Assembly: GCF_900129265.1 (NCBI RefSeq)
Contig: NZ_FQVG01000008.1
Location: 1-58,506, forward strand
Direction: 5' to 3'
DNA length: 58,506 nt
DNA from: Caloramator proteoclasticus DSM 10124
GTDB taxonomy: Bacteria > Bacillota > Clostridia > Clostridiales > Caloramatoraceae
Notes under the pieces: model-generated
Databases searched by the model: none
What the model was told of the DNA's origin: nothing
Seen by the model: the letters and a program-made list of their open reading frames with translations, nothing else
Program-made: the position numbers and the translations under genes
In this document: piece by piece, positions 7,660 to 15,236 of the stretch
Position numbering within the stretch: the first letter of the stretch is position 1
Layout of the letters: each line of letters begins with the position of its first letter

Positions 7660-8739
7660 GTGTCTGCTAAAAAAAGTTATAGTAGATATTTCATAATATT
7701 ACAGGAAGAAGATAAGGGGTTTGGAATAGCTATAGATAAGCAGCCAACGGGATATACAAAGATTGAAAACAAGAACGGTAAGTGTAAGATTACTGTTTAT
7801 GTACAGAATCTTGTTAAAGAAAAGGGCCCATATGTATGTTATCTAATTGATACAACAAAGAATCCACTCTATACAGCAAGGCTTGGAGAGGTGCCTGTTG
7901 ATGATACAGGAAGAGGAGAAATTTGGTGGGAATATAAGGAGGATAATGTAGCAGATACAGGTCTTAATGTTGATAAGTTTAATGTTTCAACTATAGTTGT
8001 AGAGGCAGAACAGACTAATTTCCCACTTGTAGGATATGTGGGAAAAGAAAGGGCAAGTTTTAAGGACAGGTTTGTTGTAAAAAAGAGAACAGTAGAGGAA
8101 CCTAAAGAAGAGGTTAAAGTTGAAGTTAAAGTTAAAGATGAAGTTGTAGAAAAGGAAGCAGAGAAGTTTATTGAATATGAAAATGAAATAAAGAAAGAAG
8201 TTATGAAATTAGAGGAAGTTAAAGAAGATAAAAGAGATGAAGAAGACACTATATATGATGAGGCAGCCCAAGTAGAATTTTTAAGAAACGAAGAGCTAAA
8301 AACAAAGAAACAGCAAAAACACGCAAATTATTTCGAGGAGATACTTAGGGATTTTGAAGAGGTAGATGGAATAACTGAAGAGTACTCAAATTGTAGATGG
8401 TGGAAGGTTAAGTTAGACTATGATATTAAGTTAAAAGACAATAAATATTATCCTTACTATTGTGCAATATACCATATAAAGATGGCATATCCTTATATTA
8501 ACTATTTAAAATATTGCAAGAATACAGGATACTACTACTTTGGAATAAAGTATGATAAGGATGGAGAAGTTAAATATCTACTATACGGTATAGAAGGAGA
8601 AAATGATGTCAAATCTCAGCCCTATAGTGGTATGACAGGTTTTATTAAGTGGATAAAAGTAAAGGATAAGGGTATGTGGGTTATGACCTATAATCCCTAC
8701 AATGGCTGTATTATGATTCCTAAACCAAAGGATAAGTAG
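7660..8739 (+). CDS. Unknown two-domain protein, possibly a late sporulation protein
   Basis: 359 residues from a GTG start at 7660 behind GGGAGGT. I do not recognise the family by name. Residues 1-140 form a beta-rich domain (YFIILQEEDKGFGIAIDK, GEVPVDDTGRGEIWWEY). Residues about 143-205 are a highly charged Glu/Lys/Val linker. Residues about 230-359 form an aromatic-rich domain (many Tyr and Trp, GYYYFGIKYDKDGEVKYLLYG, GFIKWIKVKDKGMWVMTYNPY). There is no signal peptide or membrane segment, so it is cytoplasmic. It sits where yabG follows ksgA in B. subtilis, has a sigma-K-like promoter and its own terminator, so a spore-coat or mother-cell role is a reasonable inference but not shown. Confidence 0.75.
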   Translation: MSAKKSYSRYFIILQEEDKGFGIAIDKQPTGYTKIENKNGKCKITVYVQNLVKEKGPYVCYLIDTTKNPLYTARLGEVPVDDTGRGEIWWEYKEDNVADTGLNVDKFNVSTIVVEAEQTNFPLVGYVGKERASFKDRFVVKKRTVEEPKEEVKVEVKVKDEVVEKEAEKFIEYENEIKKEVMKLEEVKEDKRDEEDTIYDEAAQVEFLRNEELKTKKQQKHANYFEEILRDFEEVDGITEEYSNCRWWKVKLDYDIKLKDNKYYPYYCAIYHIKMAYPYINYLKYCKNTGYYYFGIKYDKDGEVKYLLYGIEGENDVKSQPYSGMTGFIKWIKVKDKGMWVMTYNPYNGCIMIPKPKDK

Positions 8740-8745
8740 ATTTTG

Positions 8746-8779
8746 AGCCCCATAGAGGAAAACTCAGATGGGGCTTTTT
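8746..8779 (+). terminator. Rho-independent terminator
   Basis: AGCCCCAT (8746-8753) / ATGGGGCT (8768-8775), 14-nt loop, then TTTTT. Confidence 0.8.
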
Positions 8780-8802
8780 AAATTTTAAATGGGAGGGGTT
8801 TT

Positions 8803-9366
8803 ATGGGTAAAAACAAAATTTTTTTAGTAACGGTTGTATCTATAATAGTTTTTATTTTATCTTTAAATTGGTTGTCAATTTTTAAACTGTACAAGGTAAG
8901 TTTAAACTTAAATATAGAGAATTATAAAGAGATTAAAGTAGAAAGGTATGGTATAATATATTATCTACCTGTGAATTTTGAGCATATTGAAATTAATTTT
9001 GAAGATAATGAAGTTTTATATCACGCGGATTTTAAATCAAGCGATGGAAGTATAAGAGGAATAGTTGAAGTTTTAAATATAAAAGATTTAGAAACATATT
9101 TGGAAAATTCCAAAAAAAGTGCTACTGGAGTAGTTGATTTTAAGTTTTTTAATATTTACAATAAGAAGGTAGCAAATAAAGATGGATATTTACTTGAATA
9201 TGTAAGAAGGGGAAATGACAATAAATACTATAGGGTTTACGAATATTTTGTTAAGACTAATAAGGGATATGTATTTAGGATGAGCTTTTTTATAAGGGAT
9301 GAAATTTTTAATGATAAGTTTTATAATCTATTTGAGGAGATAGTGAATAAAACTTTAATTAAATGA
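8803..9366 (+). CDS. Hypothetical membrane-anchored protein
   Basis: 187 residues from an ATG behind GGGAGGGG. One N-terminal membrane segment (about residues 7-25) is followed by an extracytoplasmic domain of ~160 residues. The stretch YYLPVNFEHIEINFEDNEVLYHADFKSSDGSIRG and a later HADF/VRRGNDNKYYRVYEYF pattern suggest a compact beta-rich domain. Family not recognised. Next gene starts 8 bases after its stop, so the two are probably translated together. Confidence 0.65.
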   Translation: MGKNKIFLVTVVSIIVFILSLNWLSIFKLYKVSLNLNIENYKEIKVERYGIIYYLPVNFEHIEINFEDNEVLYHADFKSSDGSIRGIVEVLNIKDLETYLENSKKSATGVVDFKFFNIYNKKVANKDGYLLEYVRRGNDNKYYRVYEYFVKTNKGYVFRMSFFIRDEIFNDKFYNLFEEIVNKTLIK

Positions 9367-9374
9367 GGTGGATT

Positions 9375-9797
9375 ATGGATAAAAAACAAAAGATATTTTT
9401 GATAAAAAAAAGAGTTAAATTTGTACTTATTGCTTCTTTTATATCAATTGTTGTACTATCTGCTATTTCTATCATATATGCACTGATAAGAAATAAGGAT
9501 ATATTTAAAAATATTTATACTACGCTATATTACTTTGGTGGCTTTAGTATGATTTTAGCTATACCTCAACTCTATAAAAGAAACGAAGATGCAAAACTTA
9601 GAAGGATTAGAAGACAAAGCCCACTTTATGGTTTTTATGATATGAAGGAAAATCCATATACTGAGGAGGCAATGGAGGAGGCCTTTGAGGAATTTAGGGA
9701 GGATGGCTTTTATACAGGTATATCAATTTTTTTATATTCTGGTATAATTTTATTAATAGCGTTTTTATTAGAAAAGGTTTATATGCTAAGGGGGTAA
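9375..9797 (+). CDS. Small membrane protein, function unknown
   Basis: 140 residues from the ATG at 9375, chosen over the ATG at 9363 because GAGGTGG lies just before it. Three hydrophobic segments are seen: about residues 15-37, 48-62 and 115-135. Between the second and third lies an acidic stretch with two PYTEE/MEEAFEEFRED patches. Family not recognised. It sits between a membrane-anchored protein and lgt and reads with both (7 nt to the lgt start). Confidence 0.65.
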   Translation: MDKKQKIFLIKKRVKFVLIASFISIVVLSAISIIYALIRNKDIFKNIYTTLYYFGGFSMILAIPQLYKRNEDAKLRRIRRQSPLYGFYDMKENPYTEEAMEEAFEEFREDGFYTGISIFLYSGIILLIAFLLEKVYMLRG

Positions 9798-9803
9798 GGT
9801 GTT

Positions 9804-10556
9804 ATGCATCCAATATTATTTAGAATAGGAAATATAACAATATATAGCTATGGTTTTATGATAGCTGTTGGTATTCTTTCGGCAGTTATTATTAGTATGT
9901 ATAGGGCAAGAAGGGTTGGAATAAGTGATGATGTGGTACTTGATATTGCAATCTTTGGGGTTTTAGGAGGGGTAATTGGTGCTAAGCTTCTATTTATAAT
10001 AGCAGAAGCACCTTATGTAATAAAAAATCCTGTTGTGCTTAAGGATATGATTAAGGGTGGATTTGTAGTTTATGGAGGTTTAATAGGTGGAGTTTTAGCA
10101 GCATATATATACTGCAGAAAAAAGAAGGTTGATTTTTTAAAAATGTTTGATGTTGCAGCACCAGCAATTGCAGTAGCACAAGGTCTTGGAAGAATAGGAT
10201 GTTTTTCAGCAGGCTGCTGTTATGGTAAAGAAACAACAAGTCCATTTGGAGTAGTATTTAAAAACTCGCCCTTTGCACCAAATGGGGTAAGACTTATACC
10301 TACACAGTTAATTTCAAGCTTAGGAAACTTTTTAATTGCAGCAGTGCTATTTTATTTTTCTAAAAAGGCAAAACATAACGGTCAAGTAGCTGGTCTTTAT
10401 ATGATTCTATATAGTGTAGGAAGATTTATTGTTGAGTTTTTAAGAGACGACCCAAGAGGAAATGTATTGTTTTTATCAACATCACAATTTATTTGTATAT
10501 TTGTGTTTATAATCGGAGTTTTTGTATATAATATTCACAAGTTAAAAAGAAGTTAG
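9804..10556 (+). CDS. lgt: Prolipoprotein diacylglyceryl transferase
   Basis: 250 residues, multi-pass membrane enzyme that transfers diacylglycerol from phosphatidylglycerol to the lipobox cysteine of prolipoproteins. Seen: N-terminal HPILFRIGNITIYSYGFMIA, GGFVVYGGLIGG, the signature region GLGRIGCFSAGCCYG and the C-terminal SVGRFIVEFLRDDPRG, all typical. About seven hydrophobic segments. The ATG follows AAGGTG. A lipoprotein (11113) and GerC (57101), likely substrates, are in the same window. Confidence 0.95.
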   Translation: MHPILFRIGNITIYSYGFMIAVGILSAVIISMYRARRVGISDDVVLDIAIFGVLGGVIGAKLLFIIAEAPYVIKNPVVLKDMIKGGFVVYGGLIGGVLAAYIYCRKKKVDFLKMFDVAAPAIAVAQGLGRIGCFSAGCCYGKETTSPFGVVFKNSPFAPNGVRLIPTQLISSLGNFLIAAVLFYFSKKAKHNGQVAGLYMILYSVGRFIVEFLRDDPRGNVLFLSTSQFICIFVFIIGVFVYNIHKLKRS

Positions 10557-10568
10557 GGTGATACAGTG

Positions 10569-11108
10569 ATGATGATATATGAGCTTAAAAATGGAAAAAA
10601 GCTTGGTATAAGACGTGCTGAAGAGAGGGATGCAAAGGAATTAGTGGCAATGTACAATAGGTTAGGCACAGAGTCAGACAATTTAACCTTTGGTATGGAT
10701 GATTATTATCTAAATTATGATCAAGAGAAAAGTTTAATATACAGTTTAAATAGCAGAGAAAACTGCCTATATATCGTTGCAATTTTAGATGGTAAGATTA
10801 TAGGAAATTTAAGCTTTGTTGCATCACAAAGGAAAAGGCTTATGCATAGAGGAGAATTAGGAATTGCTGTTCTTAAGGATTATTGGAATATAGGGGTTGG
10901 AAACAGCCTTATGGATTATTTCTTTAAATGGGCTCAAAGCACAGAGAAAATTAAAAAGGTAGAATTACAGGTGAGAGATGACAATATGCCTGCAATCAGT
11001 CTATACCTTAAATGGGGCTTTAAATTTGAGGGTAAAATATCAAGGGGTGTAATGGTTAATGGAAAATATTATGATTTGTACTATATGGGAAGAACTATAG
11101 GATGGTGA
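10569..11108 (+). CDS. GNAT-family N-acetyltransferase
   Basis: 179 residues. GNAT fold: N-terminal beta strand IRRAEERDAKELVAMYN, strand 4 GELGIAVLKDYWNIGVGNSLMDYF with the acetyl-CoA-binding pyrophosphate loop (R/Q-x-x-G-x-G/A is here DYWNIGVG), and VELQVRDDNMPAISLYLKWGFKFEGK with the usual N-x-x-A-x-x-L-Y-x-x-x-G-F signature. The substrate cannot be predicted; similarity is to the ribosomal-protein-acetyltransferase-like branch. Three ATG/GTG codons are in tandem (10566, 10569, 10572); the one at 10569 has the best spacing to AGGGTG. Confidence 0.85.
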   Translation: MMIYELKNGKKLGIRRAEERDAKELVAMYNRLGTESDNLTFGMDDYYLNYDQEKSLIYSLNSRENCLYIVAILDGKIIGNLSFVASQRKRLMHRGELGIAVLKDYWNIGVGNSLMDYFFKWAQSTEKIKKVELQVRDDNMPAISLYLKWGFKFEGKISRGVMVNGKYYDLYYMGRTIGW

Positions 11109-11112
11109 TAGT

Positions 11113-11889
11113 GTGAAAAAAATTTTAACATTTATTTTAGCCCTATGTATAGGGCTGACTACTTCCTGCAGTACTTTTAAACATATAAATCCCAAGATAG
11201 AGGGTAAAATTAAAAAAGAGACTAAGTACGAAAGGATTATTATAACAAGTACAAGGCTTGCAGGAAGATATACAATGTTTGATGCTTCTTCAATAAAAAG
11301 ATTTTTAAATAAAATATACGAAGCAAAGGATTTATCAGCAGAAACAAATTTTGAACCAGATTTTTATATTGAATTTTATGACTCAAACAAAAAAGTAGCA
11401 ACCTTCAAATATATTGCAGGAATAACGGACGAGACACAGCCTAATTTGATTGATGAGGATGGAAATAGATATTATGTAGATGATAGTATAGAGGATGAAT
11501 TTATAAAAAGAATAATGAAAAAAGAGATGTTTAAAGGGGCAAAGGAATATTATGTTTCACTCTTAGATGATGTAATAGAGAGGATACCTAAAAAAGGAAT
11601 TGGAAATAATAAAGTTTTTATTGATATAGACAAGGATTATATGGTTACAAAATACCTTACAAGTGTTGATATGTTTAATATTTTTGATTCCATAAAAAAT
11701 AATTCTGTTGAAATAGTCGATAGCATAGATAATGCTGATTACGTTGTTACAATAGTTACAAACACATATAATGATACTAAGGTTGTAGCAAATGTTGTAA
11801 TAAAGAATAAAAATAATGTGGTTCAAAGGCTTTTATATGAAGGAAATAGAGTAGGAGATAAAATAACATATTTTATTAAGAATAAGTAA
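11113..11889 (+). CDS. Putative lipoprotein, function unknown
   Basis: 258 residues from a GTG start 4 nt after the preceding stop. The N-terminus has Lys-Lys, a hydrophobic stretch and TTSC, a plausible lipobox with Cys19, so the mature protein would be anchored to the outer face of the membrane. The mature part appears to have two alpha/beta domains (about 30-140 and 145-258). It is the last gene of the 8803-11889 run and ends in a strong terminator. Family not recognised. Confidence 0.7.
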   Translation: MKKILTFILALCIGLTTSCSTFKHINPKIEGKIKKETKYERIIITSTRLAGRYTMFDASSIKRFLNKIYEAKDLSAETNFEPDFYIEFYDSNKKVATFKYIAGITDETQPNLIDEDGNRYYVDDSIEDEFIKRIMKKEMFKGAKEYYVSLLDDVIERIPKKGIGNNKVFIDIDKDYMVTKYLTSVDMFNIFDSIKNNSVEIVDSIDNADYVVTIVTNTYNDTKVVANVVIKNKNNVVQRLLYEGNRVGDKITYFIKNK

Positions 11890-11930
11890 AATAATAGCTT
11901 CATATTTATAGATATGAAGCTATTATTTTT
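11890..11930 (+). terminator. Strong terminator
   Basis: AATAATAGCTTCATAT (11890-11905) / ATATGAAGCTATTATT (11912-11927), 16 perfect bp, 6-nt loop, then TTT. Confidence 0.85.
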
Positions 11931-11942
11931 GTAGGTGGTGTT

Positions 11943-12542
11943 ATGAAGTATTTTAAAGTATTTGTAATTACGACTATTATTGCAGTTACAGTTTTATCTA
12001 TTCTCTATCTTAACAAGATAGCAAAAAGAGTACAGGAGTACACATTTGCAGGAGGGGACAGTTTTAATATTGTACTCTATACAACAAGTGATAATAGGTT
12101 TAGTGACGGAAGTATAAAGGAACTTTTAGACTACATAGAAACTTCACAGAATGGATTGGGGGTAAAATTTATTAATTTAGGTTATGTAGGTGATAAGAAG
12201 ACATTAGAAAGAAAGATAGATAGCATAACAAAAGGGAATGGAAGGCATATTATTTTAGAAATATGTGTGAATGACAAAATGGTAAATAAGGATACTATAC
12301 TTTTAAGAGTAGAAAAAAATGAAAACTATGATAGTAATATAAATTATGCAAATAAAATAAGAGACATTTTAAATAAGGATAGGGTAAATATTTTAGGTGA
12401 GAGCAAATGTTATGTTCAGGAATTTGGTGATAAGGCACTTAGGGTAGAAATTAGCAGTAAAAACACAATAAATGATGCAAAGAAATTAATTGATAAGGTA
12501 ATGTATGCAATATATAAAACAATAACTGATGGAGAAATATAA
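11943..12542 (+). CDS. Hypothetical protein with N-terminal membrane anchor
   Basis: 199 residues, ATG at 11943 behind TAGGTGGTG. One membrane segment near residues 4-24, then ~170 residues outside. The region HIILEICVNDKMVNKDTILLRVEKN and the repeated GDKALRVEISSK hint at an alpha/beta domain. There is no signal cleavage site. Family not recognised. Its transcript would run into the mobile repeat at 12589 before reaching the terminator at 12898. Confidence 0.65.
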   Translation: MKYFKVFVITTIIAVTVLSILYLNKIAKRVQEYTFAGGDSFNIVLYTTSDNRFSDGSIKELLDYIETSQNGLGVKFINLGYVGDKKTLERKIDSITKGNGRHIILEICVNDKMVNKDTILLRVEKNENYDSNINYANKIRDILNKDRVNILGESKCYVQEFGDKALRVEISSKNTINDAKKLIDKVMYAIYKTITDGEI

Positions 12543-12571
12543 ACAGATATTTTTTTATTTAAAAAAATTAG

Positions 12572-12588
12572 GAAGTTTGAAGAAGTTA
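12572..12588 (+). repeat. 17-bp direct repeat flanking mobile repeat copy 1 (left)
   Basis: GAAGTTTGAAGAAGTTA directly precedes the repeat. GAAGTTTAAAGAACTTA directly follows it at 12871-12887: 15 of 17 identical. This could be a long target duplication or chance AT-rich similarity. Confidence 0.45.
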
Positions 12589-12870
12589 CAGGCTGTTGAA
12601 AAAGTTATATATTGATTAGCCCCATAAAGGATTTCTTGGGCATCGATTCATTTCGCTAAGCAATTCTAAGCCTTTCTTTGTTTGAAAAAGTCCTACCCTC
12701 GCGATGCCATCGTCCTGATGGCCGCTCGGCTCGGCACGTCCTGTGCCGAATTACGGACTTTTCCAAAGTCGAAAAGCTAAGAATTGCTAAAGCTCACGAA
12801 AGAGCCCATTGAAATCCATTCATGGGGCTTTTTCATACTTTAGCTAACAAGTAGGTTTGTCAACAATCTG
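12589..12870 (+). mobile_element. Hairpin-forming MITE-like mobile repeat, copy 1
   Basis: 282 bp with terminal inverted repeats: left end CAGGCTGTTGAAAAA, right end (inverse complement) CAGATTGTTGACAAA. The interior folds on itself nearly end to end: GCCCCAT (12619-12625) with ATGGGGC, AGCAATTCTAAGC with GCTAAGAATTGCT, TTTGAAAAAGTCC with GGACTTTTCCAAA. At the tip are two GC-rich hairpins with the same loop GTCCT: GCCATC-GTCCT-GATGGC (12706-12722) and CGGCAC-GTCCT-GTGCCG (12732-12748). The tip is far more GC-rich than its surroundings. The stretch 12673-12796 (124 bp) is identical to the inverse complement of 58345-58468. There is no ORF. It is probably moved in trans by an unseen transposase. 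Confidence 0.85.
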
Positions 12871-12887
12871 GAAGTTTAAAGAACTTA
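12871..12887 (+). repeat. 17-bp direct repeat flanking mobile repeat copy 1 (right)
   Basis: Partner of 12572-12588; 15 of 17 identical. Confidence 0.45.
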
Positions 12888-12897
12888 TTGTAGGTTT

Positions 12898-12937
12898 GCC
12901 CAATGAAGGATTTAAAGGTATTCTTCATTGGGCCTTT
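12898..12937 (+). terminator. Terminator downstream of the mobile repeat
   Basis: GCCCAATGAAG (12898-12908) / CTTCATTGGGC (12923-12933), 11 bp, then CTTTT. It probably served the gene ending at 12542 before the repeat inserted. Confidence 0.75.
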
Positions 12938-12974
12938 TAAGTAATAATTAATATTGTAAATATAGTATAATAAT

Positions 12975-13006
12975 GTTAAAATATTTCGTAAGCGAAATAT
13001 TTTAAC
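12975..13006. promoter_or_regulatory. MarR operator palindrome
   Basis: GTTAAAATATTTCG (12975-12988) and CGAAATATTTTAAC (12993-13006) are perfect inverted repeats with a 4-bp spacer, directly after a TATAAT at 12966-12971 and 16 bp before the MarR start. The position fits autorepression. Confidence 0.75.
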
Positions 13007-13022
13007 TTGAAGGGATGATTAG

Positions 13023-13463
13023 ATGACAAACAAAAAGATAATAATGATATTTGAACTATTTAGAAATATAAACAGGGCTATAAACAAAAGAATTGATTGC
13101 AGGCTTGGGTGTTTAAGGTTTAATCCTACAGACATTTATATAATGATACAACTTATAAATGGTGAGAAGAAAACATTAAAGGAGCTCAGTATAGGGATTG
13201 GTCTTGCCAATAGTACGGTGTCTGAGGCTGTAGATAGGCTTGAGAAGGAGGGATTGGTTAAAAGAGAGAGGGATACTGTTGATAAAAGAAGGGTTTTTAT
13301 ATATGCAACAGAAAAGGCATTTTCATATAAAAAGGAGTTTGAAGATAAAAATTTAAAAATTCTACAGGACATTTTAAAGGATATATCTGATGAGGATTTA
13401 AACTGTATTTTAAACGGGTTAACAAAATTAAATGATATTGTAAAGGAGAGAAGTGAGCTATGA
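13023..13463 (+). CDS. MarR-family transcriptional regulator
   Basis: 146 residues. Winged helix-turn-helix: TLKELSIGIGLANSTVSEAVDRLEKEGLVKRERD (about residues 49-82) followed by the wing DTVDKRRVFIYATEKA, the most conserved MarR signature. It overlaps the adaptor gene by four bases, so it is translated with the export system it most likely represses in response to a ligand. The palindrome at 12975-13006 is the likely operator. Confidence 0.92.
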   Translation: MTNKKIIMIFELFRNINRAINKRIDCRLGCLRFNPTDIYIMIQLINGEKKTLKELSIGIGLANSTVSEAVDRLEKEGLVKRERDTVDKRRVFIYATEKAFSYKKEFEDKNLKILQDILKDISDEDLNCILNGLTKLNDIVKERSEL

Positions 13464-14536
13464 AGAAGAAGGGGTTATTTATAACACTAATTGTTATTGC
13501 AGTTTTTGTACTCTCTATTTTTGCTCTAAAAAAGGGAGCACAAAAACCAATTGAGGTTAAGACAGCAAAGGCAGAAGTAGGGGATATTGTTGCAAGTTTT
13601 TCAAGTAGTGGAGTGGTTGAATCTAAAAACAAGAAGGAATATTATGCACTAAATACTGGTAAAGTACTTAAGGTATATGTAAAGGAATCTGACAAGGTTA
13701 AAAAGGGAGATATACTTGTCGAGTTTGAAGTTCAGGATATGTCTAATCAGTTGAAAACTGCACAGCTTCAATATGAAAATGCAAAAATTCAGCTTGAAAA
13801 TTTAAAAAAACAAAAGGCAAATGCAACAGTTACATTGCCACAATCTCAATCCTTATCAATAGACGATCAAATTAAGCTACAGGAAAATCAAGTTGAGATG
13901 GCTAAAATAAATGTTGAAAATATAAAGCAGACAATATCAAAACAGCAAAAATACATAAGGGCGGATTATGACGGTATTGTAACTCAAATAAATGTAAAAG
14001 AAGGAGCACCTGCACCTATGCAACTTCCAGCACTAATAGTTGAAGATTTAAGCAATTTAAGAGTATTAGTAAACATAAATCAATATGATGTAAACAAGAT
14101 TAAAGAAGGTCAAGAGGCCTATGTAAAATTCCTTGAAAATACACTTAAGGGAAGGGTTGCATCAATTAGTAAATCAGCAACAAAGACAATGTCTGCCTCA
14201 GGAAGCGATACTATTGTAAAGGCCTACGTTGACTTAATAGATACTACAGATGCAATAAAACCAAACTTTGATGTTGATGTTGAGATAAAAATTTCTGAAA
14301 AAAAGGGTGTGTTAAAGATACCAAATGAAGCACTAATTCAAGATAAGGAAAATAGGGTAAGAGTCTTTGTAGTAGAGAATGGAATTGCTAAAAATGTGGA
14401 TATCAAGATAGGACTTCAAAATGATTTTGAGGCTGAGGTTATAAGTGGATTAAAGGAAGGAGACAGGGTAATTTTAAATCCTCCAGCAACATTAAAGGAT
14501 GGAGTAAAGGTTATGGATAAGGATGTGAAAAGATGA
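13460..14536 (+). CDS. MacA/HlyD-type periplasmic-adaptor-like efflux subunit
   Basis: 358 residues. An N-terminal membrane anchor (about 6-24) is followed by a lipoyl-like half ([18 protein letters not shown] ... [24 protein letters not shown]), a coiled-coil hairpin (about 90-160), the second lipoyl half ([20 protein letters not shown]) and a C-terminal beta-barrel (about 190-358). It joins the ATPase and permease downstream into a MacAB-type exporter; Gram-positive members lack an outer-membrane partner. Overlaps both neighbours by 4 bp. Substrate unknown (antimicrobial peptide or macrolide-like compound is typical of the family). Confidence 0.9.
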   Translation: MKKKGLFITLIVIAVFVLSIFALKKGAQKPIEVKTAKAEVGDIVASFSSSGVVESKNKKEYYALNTGKVLKVYVKESDKVKKGDILVEFEVQDMSNQLKTAQLQYENAKIQLENLKKQKANATVTLPQSQSLSIDDQIKLQENQVEMAKINVENIKQTISKQQKYIRADYDGIVTQINVKEGAPAPMQLPALIVEDLSNLRVLVNINQYDVNKIKEGQEAYVKFLENTLKGRVASISKSATKTMSASGSDTIVKAYVDLIDTTDAIKPNFDVDVEIKISEKKGVLKIPNEALIQDKENRVRVFVVENGIAKNVDIKIGLQNDFEAEVISGLKEGDRVILNPPATLKDGVKVMDKDVKR

Positions 14537-15228
14537 TAGAGATTGTTGAACTTAGAAAATCCTACAAACTTTTATCTGAAGACATAGAAGTATTAAAGGG
14601 GGTAAATTTGAGAATAGACAAGGGAGAGTATGTTGCAATAATGGGGCCATCAGGTTCAGGAAAATCAACTTTAATGAATATATTAGGGTGCTTAGATAGA
14701 CCAAGTGCTGGTAAATATGTACTAAATGGTAGCGACGTTTCAAAATTAAATGACAATGAACTTGCAAAGATAAGAAACAGAGAAATAGGATTTGTTTTTC
14801 AAGCCTTTAATCTTTTGCCAAGGTTATCTGCCCTTGAAAATGTTGAACTGCCTTTAATATATGCAGGAGTTAAGCTTTCAGAAAGAAGAAGGAGGGCTAT
14901 GGAAGCATTAGATAGGGTAGGTTTATCGGACAGAATGCATCACAAACCAAATGAACTATCAGGTGGGCAAAGGCAGAGGGTCGCAATTGCAAGGGCAATA
15001 GTTACAAACCCTTCTGTACTTATGGCAGATGAACCAACAGGGAATTTAGATTCTAAGTCAAGTGAAGAAATAATGAAGATATTTCAAAACTTAAACGAAG
15101 AAGGCTCTACTATCGTAATGGTTACCCACGAAAATGATATTGCAAACCATACAAAAAGGATAGTAAGGATTAAAGATGGCTTGATTTTAAATGATAAACA
15201 GGTTGAAAATAGAACGTACTATAGGTAG
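14533..15228 (+). CDS. MacB/LolD-type ABC transporter ATPase
   Basis: 231 residues. Walker [10 protein letters not shown] (about residues 37-45), Q-loop [11 protein letters not shown], signature [14 protein letters not shown] (about 142), Walker [13 protein letters not shown] (about 163) and the H-loop VMVTHEND are all intact. The closest pattern is the LolD/MacB/FtsE group, which partners FtsX-fold permeases such as the next gene. Start ATG overlaps the adaptor stop (ATGA). Confidence 0.95.
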   Translation: MIEIVELRKSYKLLSEDIEVLKGVNLRIDKGEYVAIMGPSGSGKSTLMNILGCLDRPSAGKYVLNGSDVSKLNDNELAKIRNREIGFVFQAFNLLPRLSALENVELPLIYAGVKLSERRRRAMEALDRVGLSDRMHHKPNELSGGQRQRVAIARAIVTNPSVLMADEPTGNLDSKSSEEIMKIFQNLNEEGSTIVMVTHENDIANHTKRIVRIKDGLILNDKQVENRTYYR

Positions 15229-15236
15229 GTGAAAAT

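Noticed and set aside
12640-12800. GC-rich block as a tRNA, rRNA or known riboswitch
   Set aside because: No tRNA cloverleaf or rRNA motif; the block is repeated with terminal inverted repeats and folds as a long hairpin.
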